Assembly (NCBI RefSeq): GCF_024199925.1
Contig: NZ_JANADR010000001.1
Location: 8,745,501-8,809,500, forward strand
Direction of reading: 5' to 3'
Length of the DNA stretch: 64,000 nucleotides
Source of the DNA: Bradyrhizobium sp. CCGUVB1N3
Lineage (GTDB): Bacteria > Pseudomonadota > Alphaproteobacteria > Rhizobiales > Xanthobacteraceae
This document shows, piece after piece, positions 37,700 to 46,980 of this stretch. A program made the translations under genes and the position numbers. The notes below the pieces were generated by a model that was not told the origin of the DNA, ran no database searches, and saw nothing but the letters and a program-made list of their open reading frames with translations. Every line of letters begins with the position of its first letter. Within the stretch, counting starts at the first letter, position 1.

Positions 37700-39633
37700 A
37701 TAGGGGGGTGCCTCACGACACCGCCCCTCCCACACCACCAGGCATACGGGTCCGTACCATGGCGGTTCGACCGAGTTATGCTTCGGCGGGCACGTAGAGT
37801 CGGGGAAGCCCGAGTTGATCGAACGCGTGGTTGCGCAGGGCTTTCTGGATCACCGGATGTCCTGACATGCGCCAGGGCCCCGTCGATGCTGAACTGGCGG
37901 TAGTCGCTGCTTGGATCTTTGAGACGCCACGACGGCGCAGTTCCTTAAAGCGATTGTGCCCGTTCCGCCACTGCCGCCAAAGATACATGCGTAATCTTCG
38001 GCGGATCCATGCTTCCAGGTTCGTGAGCACCACGGGGGTCTGGCAGAAGCCGAAGTATCCGCGCCAGCCGATGAGGTATGGCTTTAGATCTTCGACCAAC
38101 CGCGACAGACTGACCCCGCGCGTCCGGCGGGTCATGTCCCGAATCCGCGCCTTGAACACATCGAGGGCCTTTGGCGCGATGCGCCTCTCGCCTCCGTCGT
38201 TCGAGACGCTGAATCCCAGGAACTTGCGCTCCTCCGGGCGTGCCACCGCGCTTTTCGCCTCGTTGACCCTCAGCCGCAGCTTGTGGGTCAGGAACCGGCT
38301 CACTGAAGTCATGACCCGTTCACCGGCGCGGTAGCTGCGAACATAGATGTTGCAGTCATCGGCGTAACGGCAGAAACGGAGACCGCGTCGGGCCATCTCC
38401 TTGTCGAGGTCGTCGAGCACGAGGTTGCTTAAGAGGGGCGAGAGCGGGCCCCCTTGCGGGGTCCCTTCCTCCACCGGTCGGACCAAACCATCCTCCATCA
38501 CCCCGGCCTTGAGAAAGGCCCGGATGAGTTTGAGCACGCGTTTGTCGGTCACCCGTTTGGCGACGCGCCCCATCACGCTGTCATGATTGACACGGTCGAA
38601 AAACTTTTCGAGATCGAGATCAACCACGATGTTGTAGCCCTCGGCGATGTAATGCTGCGCCTGGGCCACCGCTTGATGAGCGGAGCGTTCCGGTCGGAAG
38701 CCGTAACTGTACTCAGAGAACGTCGGGTCCCATCGCTCTTGGAGAACTTGCAGCAAGGCTTGCTGGATCAGTCTGTCGACGACGCATGGCACGCCGAGCT
38801 TTCTGACCCCGCCGTCCGGCTTGGGTATTTCGACCCTCTTGACCGGTTGCGGCTGGTAGGTCCCCTCGAGCAGCTGGGATCGAATGTTTGGCCAGTGCTG
38901 ACGCAGGTAGCCTTTGGCGTCTTCGATGGTCATCCCATCAACGCCGGGGCCGCCCTTGTTTCCTTGCACACGTTTCCACGCTATTTCGAGATTTCCTCGG
39001 GCGCACACCTCCTCCATCAATGGTTTCGCAAAAGCCGGGCTTTCGGGGTTTGGCTTCGCCACGAGTGGTTCGGTCCCTTCGCATCCGCGGCCACGGGTTT
39101 CACCCCTGTCCTCGGTTGCCAAGGCCAGCTCGTACTGGGTCTTCTGCCGCTTTCCACTCATGAGTTGCCAATCCTATTTGCCACTCTCAATCGTTCGGGC
39201 CTTCGGCCATCGTTTCCGGCTCAGCCTATCCGTTGCTCCGCCTTTCGGCCTTGGAGTGCCTCAATAGCCTTGCCGACTGCTTGACCTGATATGCCCTCTG
39301 CTGACTTCTGCCTCGCGGTCAGATGGTCTTTCGGCCACCTCAGTCGCCAGAGGCGACACGCGGCAGATCTCCCGGGGTAAGCTCAGTCGCCTTCGGCGCA
39401 CAACCGCCGGATCTACGCTTCGCGTCGTTGATGGATATGGACTTCGCGATTCGTTGCCCGCTCGTCCGACGCTTGCGCCTCGTATCCGGTTTTTGTTCAT
39501 CGGCTCGCGCCTTTGTTTCGCGCTTCCTTCAGACTCCGCCTCGCGGCGACAGCCCTTGCGCATCACTACCCTTCACCTCCATCAGGTTGGTGGAGGACTT
39601 TCACCTCCGAGCTACTGAACATGCCCGGCACAC
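37700..39633 (-). mobile_element. Group II intron, class C type
   Basis: The 5' end is GTGTGCCGGGC (from 39,633, minus strand). Domain V lies at 37,735-37,768 (minus: GAACCGCCATGGTACGG with ACCCGTATGCCTGGTGG); domain VI follows, with a 3' end in CCCCCCTAT near 37,700. The intron-encoded reverse transcriptase is intact. The 5' exon just before it forms a GCCGC-TGTC-GCGGC stem-loop followed by TTCGTT, as expected for class C introns, which insert behind hairpins. Confidence 0.85.
37776..39161 (-). CDS. ltrA: Group II intron reverse transcriptase/maturase
   Basis: A 461-residue protein. RT blocks: RVQGNKGGPGVDGMTIEDAK (RT0-1), IPKPDGGVRKLGVP, DLDLEKFFDRVNHD, EGTPQGGPLSPLLSNLVLDD, and the catalytic YADD in FCRYADDCNIYV. 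The maturase domain X has LIGWRGYFGFCQTP. No HNH endonuclease follows, as is usual for class C introns. It would splice the RNA and prime mobility by target-primed reverse transcription. Confidence 0.93.
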   Translation of the reverse strand: MSGKRQKTQYELALATEDRGETRGRGCEGTEPLVAKPNPESPAFAKPLMEEVCARGNLEIAWKRVQGNKGGPGVDGMTIEDAKGYLRQHWPNIRSQLLEGTYQPQPVKRVEIPKPDGGVRKLGVPCVVDRLIQQALLQVLQERWDPTFSEYSYGFRPERSAHQAVAQAQHYIAEGYNIVVDLDLEKFFDRVNHDSVMGRVAKRVTDKRVLKLIRAFLKAGVMEDGLVRPVEEGTPQGGPLSPLLSNLVLDDLDKEMARRGLRFCRYADDCNIYVRSYRAGERVMTSVSRFLTHKLRLRVNEAKSAVARPEERKFLGFSVSNDGGERRIAPKALDVFKARIRDMTRRTRGVSLSRLVEDLKPYLIGWRGYFGFCQTPVVLTNLEAWIRRRLRMYLWRQWRNGHNRFKELRRRGVSKIQAATTASSASTGPWRMSGHPVIQKALRNHAFDQLGLPRLYVPAEA

Positions 39634-39678
39634 AACGAAGCCGCTGTCGCGGCATGTAGGGAGGCATAGCAAGGATTG

Positions 39679-39732
39679 CCTCCTGTCTGAGAGGATTGCG
39701 GGTTTTCGAAGCCCAACCCTTCAGACAGGAGG
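39679..39732 (+). promoter_or_regulatory. Hairpin covering the integrase ribosome binding site
   Basis: CCTCCTGTCTGA (39,679-39,690) is the exact complement of TCAGACAGGAGG (39,721-39,732); the right arm contains the AGGAGG Shine-Dalgarno of the integrase at 39,740. The pairing would hide the site and keep recombinase translation low. Confidence 0.6.
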
Positions 39733-39739
39733 TTTTCCG

Positions 39740-40200
39740 ATGGCTGAGATCAGCCCACTTCGCCGCCGCATGATCGAGGACATGACAGTCCGCAATCTGT
39801 CACCGGCGACGCAGCAATCCTACCTCAACGCCGTAGTGAAGTTGAGCCGGTATTTCGGTCGCTCTCCCGACCGCCTCGACCTGGAGGATATCCGTGCCTT
39901 CCAGCTTCATCTGGTGGCGACGGGGATGTCCTGGCCGGCGCTGAACCAGATCGTCTGCGCGCTGCGGTTCTTCTACGGTGTGACGCTTGGTCATGACACC
40001 GTTCCGGAACGCATCGCCTATGCGCGCCAACCGCGCAAGTTGCCGGTCGTGCTGAGCGCCGACGAGGTGGTGAACTTTCTGGAGGCGATCCCGAGCCTGA
40101 AGAGCCGTACCGCGCTGACCACGGTCTATGCCGCCGGACTGCGCGTATCGGAAGTGGTCCTCTTGAAGGTTGTCGACATCGACAGCCAACGGATGTTGGA
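39740..40200 (+). pseudogene. Tyrosine recombinase (IS91-type integrase), N-terminal half
   Basis: From ATG 39,740 behind AGGAGG: MAEISPLRRRMIEDMTVRNLS, the SAM-like core-binding domain with ATQQSYLNAVVKLSRYFG, then the start of the catalytic domain with the first arginine in YAAGLRVSEVVLLKVVDIDS. It is cut after QRM by the serine recombinase element at 40,208; remaining codons to 40,369 are junk. The HxxR and tyrosine parts are missing. Confidence 0.88.
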
Positions 40201-40207
40201 TGTTGCG

Positions 40208-42434
40208 TCATACTACACCTTCAGTGTTTTTGAGAGGGTCGAAGAGGTCCGGAGCAACTGCAGGGACTTGAATTCGTATGCCTTTTGCCCGTCCGCGATA
40301 GACGTGAACGGCCTTAAGCTCGCCGCGCTTTACACGTTGCAAGATGGTTTGCCGCGAGACGCCGAGTAGATTCATGGCCTTGAACATCTTCACGTAACCT
40401 TCCGGCGCGCTCTCCACAAAGCGCGACCGCAGCTCGTCATTGATACGGATGCGCCACGGCGCGCCAGGTGTGATCTGCTCTCCGGCAATGAAGCCATCGT
40501 TGAGGCTGCGATGCAAAGTAGAGGGTGCGATCCCGAGAGCGCGTGCTGCTTTCTCGATCGTCATGCACTCGCCGTCCTGCACTTGCTGTTTCGGCTCGAA
40601 GCACGGGATCTCCCAGTGCGTCCGCAGGCTCGACACACGATTTGCCGTAAACGACAGTCCTGTGGCCGTTGTACGGCCTTGGCGATTGAGGATGCCGGCG
40701 ATCTTGGTGTCGGGATAATGTGCAGCCAGTCGTCGCAGCAGATCGATCGTATCGTCGGCGGTGCGGATCGGCGATGGATGCGAGTGCGGCAATGGGACAT
40801 TAACTTCACTGAAGAGACCGCCGCGCCAACGCAGCGTCAGGTGAGCATTGTATTTATCGCGCTCGACTCTCAAGGTGACATCGTCGAGCAGCGTGCGGAG
40901 CAACTCCTTGCGATCGCGATCGCTCGTCGTGGGAGCGAACCAGATACGCTTGAGGTCTTTACCGAGTGCAAGGATCGCGTCGCGTTCTTCGTGCGTAAGC
41001 GAGCGCGGTCGGGCATGTTCGCGGTCCGAGAGTTCGGATTCGGCAGTCTTCAGTTCCAGCAGAGCGCTTTCCCATTCGGCTTCGAGTCCACGCGCGACGA
41101 GTCTATTCTCCGGGTCCACGGCGCGATAGCGTCGCTCGGCGCGCTGCGCCTTGTAGCGCGCGCTCGACGTCGCGACGGAACTGCGCGAGAGTCGTCTCGT
41201 GATCGGCGTCGAATTGCTCGATCGCCTGGAGCGAGGCGTCCATGCCTGCGGGCGCGAGAGCCGCAAGGAACGCTTCGGCGACAGCCGCATCAATCTGCAC
41301 ACCGCCGATGTTGAGGCAGTACTCGCCCCGGCCGTTGACGATGTTCTTGCCGGCGCAGTGGTATCCGGGCGCCGAGAACCGGCCGCTGTAGTGTACGGCC
41401 AGGCGCCGACCGCAGTGTCCGCATACGGCGAGGCCTTGCAGGAGTGCTGCGCCTTCTCTCACGGCACCCCCGCTCTGGTGCGGTCGAGGACGGATGTTCT
41501 GCGCCAGGCGTTTCTGGTTCGCCTCGAAGGTATTCCAATCGATGTATCCGGCATGATGGTCACGAATGAACACCGGCCACTGCTCGCGGTCGCGTTGTCT
41601 GATGCGCTTTCGGATTCGACCGCTCGCATCGAGATAGCATATCTGCTGGGTGCGGCCATACACATAAACGCCGGCATAGAACGGGTTGGTGAGGACCTGG
41701 TGGATCTTTGTGTAAGTGGGGGCGACCCAGCGGAGATCGACAAGGCTGTTGGAGTGCAGCGGAAAGCGCAGGCCTTGCGAGCGGAACCACAGCCACACGC
41801 GTCGTGCCGAGCCGAATTCGGCAAAGCGGCCGAAGACAGCATGGATCGCGGCTTGCACCGACTGGTCAGGATGCAACAGCACCTCCCCGTCGGCGTCGCC
41901 CCGTACCAAGCCCACCGGCAGCCCGCGGTGCAGTTCTCCGCGTGCGGCCTTGTTGCGGATGCCACCGAGCAGGCGCGCACGCAGCACATGCGGCTCTGCC
42001 TCTGACATCGTACCTTTGAGCCCGAGCACCAGGCGGTCATTGAACAAGCCCGGATGATAAATCCCATCTCCATCACCGATGAGCGTGTGGGTCAGGCCAC
42101 ATAGATCGAGCAGACGGTACCAATCAGCATTATTGCGCGCTAGTCGCGAGACTTCCAAGCCGAGCACGATGCCAACCTGGCCGAGGCCGACCTCCGCGGT
42201 CATACGCGCGAAGCCGGTGCGCTCGGAAAGGCCGGAACCGGAAATACCGAGGTCCTCATCGATGACCTTCACCTGATCGCGTCGCCAACCAAGCCGCGCG
42301 GCGCGTTCGGCTAACTCGTACTGACGGGCAGTGGACTCGCGATTATGCTCGACCTGCGTCGTACTGGACTGACGCACGTAGACGATTGCGCATCGGCGTA
42401 GGTGCTCAGCGGTGATCTTGCTCAGTTCGTTCAT
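40208..42434 (-). pseudogene. Large serine recombinase, one frameshift
   Basis: From ATG 42,434 (MNELSKITAEHLRRCAIVYV) the resolvase domain includes the nucleophile in YVRQSSTTQVEHNRES and the SRLARNNADWYRL motif. The recombinase domain follows, with the zinc-ribbon cysteines GLAVCGHCGRR and GYHCAGKN. Near 41,160, after RRDVERA, one base is missing and the next frame continues RYKAQRAERRYRAVDPENRLVA, a coiled-coil section, and an end with two helix-turn-helix units (IEKAARALGIAPSTLHRSL; NLLGVSRQTILQRVKRGEL). Together about 740 residues, family length. It inserted in the integrase at 40,200. The frameshift probably inactivates it. Confidence 0.85.
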
Positions 42435-42585
42435 CGTTGTGATCTCCGGCAGTGGCGATTGCTCGGGCGATTAGTCGGGCGAGTCGCAGCACGAGATGTG
42501 CGCGCTGCTCTTTATCGAGGGCCTCCCATACGGGTACGGCCCCGCGCTGAGGTGGTGGGTCGAGAAAGCTTAGCTGCTGCATGGC
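42406..42585 (-). CDS. Small accessory protein of the serine recombinase module
   Basis: A 59-residue protein: MQQLSFLDPPPQRGAVPVWE, then RAHLVLRLARLIARAIA. It overlaps the recombinase start by 29 bases. A counterpart (MHQMDLFAGGIAHSAVGVLEWREL) sits in the same position in the decayed module at 54,591-54,770. Function unknown; conserved context suggests a role with the recombinase. Confidence 0.6.
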   Translation of the reverse strand, partial: AMQQLSFLDPPPQRGAVPVWEALDKEQRAHLVLRLARLIARAIATAGDHNDERTEQDHR

Positions 42586-42838
42586 TGTCCTCCGATTCCG
42601 GTGGCAGGACAGTATGCGCGGCATCCAATTGCCGCAGCAAAGCGTCGACGATCGTCCGGGCGTGCAGCAGCTCGGCGTGGGAAGCCAGGAATGCCGCTCG
42701 AGCGCATTGCGGGCTTGCACGCGGTAAATGTTGTGCGATAGGCAGATCTGTCCACGCGGCCGGTACAAGGGCACGGGTACCATCGGGCAGTACAAGCGTC
42801 AGATGAAGTTCGCCGCGTCGATGACACCAGCCAAGCAC
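42512..42838 (-). CDS. DUF5372-like protein of the recombinase module
   Basis: About 108 residues, with LGWCHRRGELHLTLVLPDGTR and VPAAWTDL, a small beta barrel-like domain. The frame continues open upstream to about 42,920 (YPDQVTIVRSRHPFEGSALNV), so the true start is probably there. It is the first gene of a three-gene module with the small protein and serine recombinase. The last 30 residues overlap the small gene and may be spurious. Confidence 0.5.
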   Translation of the reverse strand: MLGWCHRRGELHLTLVLPDGTRALVPAAWTDLPIAQHLPRASPQCARAAFLASHAELLHARTIVDALLRQLDAAHTVLPPESEDSHAAAKLSRPTTSARGRTRMGGPR

Positions 42839-43017
42839 ATTAAGCGCAGATCCCTCGAAGGGATGGCGCGACCGAACGATGGTTACCTGATCGGGATAGT
42901 CGTCGAGATGATGAGCGCGGTGGTGGGTAATCTGTCGAGTAGTCTTTCGGGAGTCTCGATCATGATCGGGTCCTCCGGTTTGTCGAACATCGAGTCGGTG
43001 ATCCGCGCCTGATCAGC

Positions 43018-43868
43018 TTGATCCGGCGCTGGTTGAAAGCGGGCGTCTTGGAAGACGGAGCGGTGCACCCGAGCGAACAAGGAACGCCACAAGGCGGATC
43101 GATCAGTGTACTTTTGAGCAACCTCTACCTTCATTACGTTCTCGACCTCTGGTTCGAACGCGTGGTGAAGGGTCGGTTGCGGGGCGAAGCCCGACTGGTG
43201 CGCTATATCGACGACTTTGTGATCTGCTTCCAATATCGATCGGACGCCATCCGCGTACAGGAGGCCTTGCGTCTTCGGTTGGGGAAGTTCGGCCTCACTC
43301 TAGAGCCGACCAAGACCAAGTTGGTCGAGTTTGGTCGGTTCGCGCAAAGACACGCGGGCAAACGCGGCAGAAACCGCCCGGAAACAATCTACTTTCTGGG
43401 TCTGACGCTCTATTGCACGCGAAACCAAAAAGGCAACTTCAAGGTTGGGATGCGCACCGAGAAATCTCGGCTAAAGCGCAGCCTTATGTCTCTGCAGGAG
43501 CTGATGCGGCGAATACGGCATTACAAGATCAGTGACCAGGCCGGTGAAATCAACGTCGTCCTGCGCGGCCACTATGCCTATTACGGCGTCGCCGGAAATC
43601 TCCGGAGTCTCGTAAAAGTTTATCGGGCCGTGGAGCGTTACTGGCGCGGAATGCTGCGCAGCCGCAGCTGGGCAGGCCGACGCCTCACTTGGGACGCCTT
43701 CAACCAAATCAAAGAACGGACACCGTTGCTGAAGCCTAAGCTGCGCCTCCCTTATCGGGAGCTGCAAGCGCTTGCAGTGCTGTGAACCAACTGTCGAAGA
43801 GCGTCGGTGCGGGAAATCCGCACGCCACGTTCTGTGGGAACCGGGGGCGGGCGACCGCCTCCGGTGAC
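43018..43868 (+). mobile_element. Group II intron, 3' half only
   Basis: The frame 43,018-43,785 is the C-terminal half of a reverse transcriptase: EQGTPQGGSISVLLSNLYLHY, catalytic YIDD in RYIDDFVICF, and maturase segment LRGHYAYYGVAGNLRSL. It is followed by domain V (43,799-43,832, GAGCGTCGGTGCGGG with its complement) and a domain VI stem. The 5' half is missing. It abuts the ArdC fragment, so it likely inserted in ardC. Confidence 0.85.
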
Positions 43869-43879
43869 CCGGTGCCGAG

Positions 43880-44433
43880 AGGCGTTCTCTATGAGACGCC
43901 TCCGGCCTACCCTATTTGAGCAGATTGAAGGCTTGCCGCAGCATTTCTACGGCCAGCCGGAAAAGCCGAGCGAGACTGTCGAGCGCATTGCTCACGCTGA
44001 AGCGTTCTTTGCGGCAACTGGCGCGAACATTGTCCATGGCGGTAGCCGCGCCTGCTACGTGCCGTCGACCGACAATATTCACATGCCCTGCATCGATTTC
44101 TTTTGTGATGCAATCAGTTACTATGCGACGCTCGCGCACGAATGTACGCATTGGACGAAACACGAAAAGCGCCTCAATCGCGATTTTGGCCGCAAGCGCT
44201 TTGGTGATGAAGGTTACGCAATGGAAGAATTGGTGGCCGAACTTGGGGCGGCTTTTCTCGCTGCCGATCTCGGCCTCACACCAGAGGTGAGGGAGGATCA
44301 TGCGTCCTATATTGCCTCGTGGATCAAAGTTTTGAAGCACGACAAGCGCGCAATTTTCACCGCATCTTCCCATGCGCAGCGCGCGGCCGATTTCCTGCAT
44401 GGATCGCAGCAGGAGGAGTGCGCTGCGGCTTAG
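43880..44433 (+). pseudogene. ArdC-like antirestriction protein, C-terminal domain
   Basis: About 180 residues of the zincin-like metallopeptidase domain: FFAATGANIVHGGSRACYVP, DAISYYATLAHECTHWTKHE with the HExxH zinc motif, and YAMEELVAELGAAFLAADLG supplying the third ligand glutamate. ArdC blocks host restriction during conjugative entry. The N-terminal single-strand DNA-binding domain is absent and the group II intron remnant stands in its place. Without a native start it is probably not expressed. Confidence 0.85.
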
Positions 44434-44469
44434 GCGGGGAGGGCGTCTGCCCCTACCGAAGCCCCTGCT

Positions 44470-44498
44470 CACCGGCGCAGCCCAAGGCTGCGCCGGTG
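44470..44498 (+). terminator. Perfect 13-bp hairpin after ardC
   Basis: CACCGGCGCAGCC pairs with GGCTGCGCCGGTG across a three-base loop (AAG changes nothing in the stem). It is 37 bases after the ArdC stop and lacks a T-run. Confidence 0.6.
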
Positions 44499-44770
44499 AT
44501 GCTAGTTTGCCCGGACGCTTGCTGGTGCGCGGACGGATCACGATGCTGGTATGTTTGTCGAGATGATCCACAACCTTGCGCAATTCGTGGCACCTGCGAC
44601 GCCTTCGTCGAAGCCGAGATCATTGGGTATCTCAGCCGTCCTCGCACTCGAAGCATCGCCAGACTGGTGGGCCCTTGTCTCTTTGCGGCGAGACCAAGGT
44701 CATCGCTTGCTTGCAGCGGGGGCAGATAGGGATCGAGGCTGATCGAGGCATGTTGCAGTGCGTTGCACAG

Positions 44771-44989
44771 CTAAGCCGAAGCCGGACTAGGTGGGGGCTT
44801 GGTCGGTGACAATGATGAAGCTAAGTCACTCCGCAGTTTTGACACAGCCTCACCATGAGCCCTTTCCGCTAGCCGCTCAGCGAATTCGAGTACTTGTTTG
44901 CGTTCGGCCTCATCGCATATGTGTAGAAACGCCCGCATCAGCCGGAGCCCCTGCAATTCAAGCAAGCCGGATGAACAGTTGTCGTTCAT
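44771..44989 (-). CDS. Small hypothetical protein
   Basis: A 72-residue protein, MNDNCSSGLLELQGLRLMRA, then FLHICDEAERKQVLEFAERLAERAHGE. The central helix pattern (LMRAFL-x7-R-x2-VLEFAERL) resembles short regulatory-looking proteins of Bradyrhizobium. Function unknown. The neighbouring 300 bases on either side hold nothing else I can support. Confidence 0.5.
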   Translation of the reverse strand: MNDNCSSGLLELQGLRLMRAFLHICDEAERKQVLEFAERLAERAHGEAVSKLRSDLASSLSPTKPPPSPASA

Positions 44990-45236
44990 AGTTGAAGTCC
45001 TTGCTACGATCGGCTTCTCTAGGCGTTTCTGCGCCAGATTGCAACGGTGGTTCTGGGCCGCTGCAGGTTGCAGACTGTTTCTTGTTTTGCTGCCTGATCC
45101 CAGTCAGCGATACGGGACGAGTCCAATGAGTTAGCAGTTTCGCACCTAAAAGGTCCATCCAAGCTTCAAACCCGACACGTGAAAGCGCTGGGATCGGCCG
45201 TAGCGCAGCCACGCACAGTCCATTACGATTGCCTGC

Positions 45237-45650
45237 ATGAAGGAATCAAAGACGCAGCTTGAACTCATCGGTTGTTATGACTGCGGGACGCCGGTCGCCT
45301 TTTCGGCCGTCGCTTGCCCTACATGTGGGTCGAGCGAGCCGCTCGGGCCTTACGTGCATAGTCCGCGAGAATTGAAGCTGCACCGGATTGAGGAGAAGAA
45401 CGACCAGACCTTGATGAGCATGACGCTCTTGTGTTGTGGGATCGGGCTCTTCTTCGGTGCGCTGATCGGAGGGATTTGGGCGGCCTTCGTGCCAGAGGGG
45501 CGCCTTGCGGATTTTTTGGGGGGCTGTCGCCATCCGACTTTTCATGCATTTTCTCCAGGAGGCCTCGCAAAGATCGCCGAAGATCTATCCGCCTACGTCG
45601 AACTATCGCGGCGTTGGGACGGAAAGCCACCTACCAAGGCTAGGAATTGA
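45237..45650 (+). CDS. Zinc-ribbon membrane protein
   Basis: N-terminal zinc ribbon with two CxxC pairs (CYDCGTPVAFSAVACPTCGS), then a membrane helix (LLCCGIGLFFGALIGGIWAA). The sequence after GRLADFLGG looks out of frame: hydrophobic character continues in the neighbouring frame (FWGAVAIRLFMHFL), so a frameshift near 45,500 is likely and the end at 45,650 may not be native. Function unknown. Confidence 0.6.
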   Translation: MKESKTQLELIGCYDCGTPVAFSAVACPTCGSSEPLGPYVHSPRELKLHRIEEKNDQTLMSMTLLCCGIGLFFGALIGGIWAAFVPEGRLADFLGGCRHPTFHAFSPGGLAKIAEDLSAYVELSRRWDGKPPTKARN

Positions 45651-46026
45651 TCCGAAAGAAAAGAACACGTCACATATGGGTTATGAGCGTCGTGCTCGAC
45701 AAAGGTTCGGGGTGCTAAATCAACCGCAATCTGTCCTCATCAACGACATTGATCGACTGGCTGACCCGTCGCTCGCAGTAATGCTCCGCGTTCAGATCTG
45801 CTGCAGCCGCAATCTCATCCTTTCTCATGGAAGCGCATGATGGCTTGCTGATGGACGCGGTGTGGCAACGATTTTGGGCACAGCTCTTGGTGACCCCGCC
45901 GGGGTCCGCCCCTCCTACGGCATCGATCTCGACGTCCGGAACAAGGGCTTGCGGCGTCTCACCGCAACTTTGAAAATATAGAACTGACATTCTAGGATTC
46001 ACAGGCGCCACCAACACGAGAGGGCT

Positions 46027-46911
46027 ATGGTGTCCGAAATTCCGAGCTATGCCATTATCCTAGTGGCAGGAGTCGGTTCGCGCCTGCGTCCTTTGACCGA
46101 GGTTCGACCAAAGCCATTAATTGAAGTGGTTGGTATCTCGATCTTGCGCAACGCTCTCCGAAATCTCGCGGCTCTTGGCGTCGCCGAAACGACGGTCGTA
46201 GTCGGGTATCGCAAGGATGACATCATAGCGTCGTGCGGCGATACATTCGGAAAAATGAACATCAGCTACGTCGAATCTTCACACTTCGATCATACCGGGA
46301 GCGTCCATTCGCTTTGGCTTGCACGCGAGACCCTCGTAAAAGGCGACATATTCTTGCTAGGGGGCGATGTCTTTTTCGAGAGTTCCGTTTTTACTCGGAT
46401 GCTCGATCATCAGGGTGATGTCGCAGCAATCGACATCTTCAATGAAACGATGACCGGATCGGCCGTGATACTCTCTGAGGGCGGTTACCTGCGCGAATTC
46501 CGGATGAACCAGGGGAGTGTCGACCTATCGACGGAACCACTCTACAAGTCCATCAACCTCTTCCGCTTCGGCAAGTCCACTCTGACAGAGAACCTCGTCC
46601 CGCGGTTAGATGCCCATTTTGCTTCCGGCGGCCGCACCGCCTATGTCGAAGAGGTTCTTGCTTGGCTGATCGCCGATGGTGAGCTGCGGATAAAGGGCGC
46701 GCTTTGCGATGGCCTTAGGTGGTCTGAGATCGACAGTGCAATAGACCTCGACACAGCCAACGGATTTTCAGAGGCCAGCGACGAAAGCCCTGACTTGCGA
46801 GCTGCAAACTGCCGCCGTTTGCGAATGAAGACCGATTTCCGGAGCGGAAGGACCCCTCAAGTCGAAATCGTTGATCCAGAGAGCCCTTTCGATGATAGCG
46901 CGACCTACTAA
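46027..46911 (+). CDS. Sugar/choline-phosphate nucleotidyltransferase-like protein
   Basis: A 294-residue protein with the nucleotidyltransferase signature near its N-terminus (AIILVAGVGSRLRPLTEVRPKPLIEV): the glycine-rich NTP loop and the PKPL lysine. A metal-binding aspartate is in FLLGGDVFFES, and a second acidic site in RWSEIDSAIDLDTA matches phosphocholine cytidylyltransferase (LicC)-like enzymes, where W-x-E-I-D recurs. It would couple NTP to a sugar phosphate or phosphocholine-type headgroup. The first position of the glycine loop is V instead of A or G (LVAGVGSR). The last 45 residues are extra. Behind GAGAGGG. It stands alone, convergent with the decayed effector copy. Confidence 0.82.
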   Translation: MVSEIPSYAIILVAGVGSRLRPLTEVRPKPLIEVVGISILRNALRNLAALGVAETTVVVGYRKDDIIASCGDTFGKMNISYVESSHFDHTGSVHSLWLARETLVKGDIFLLGGDVFFESSVFTRMLDHQGDVAAIDIFNETMTGSAVILSEGGYLREFRMNQGSVDLSTEPLYKSINLFRFGKSTLTENLVPRLDAHFASGGRTAYVEEVLAWLIADGELRIKGALCDGLRWSEIDSAIDLDTANGFSEASDESPDLRAANCRRLRMKTDFRSGRTPQVEIVDPESPFDDSATY

Positions 46912-46980
46912 TAATCCATCTGCGGCAAGAGATCATCAAGCGACGCGGCCGCACGCAGCCGATCCGCCTTCTGTCGCCAC

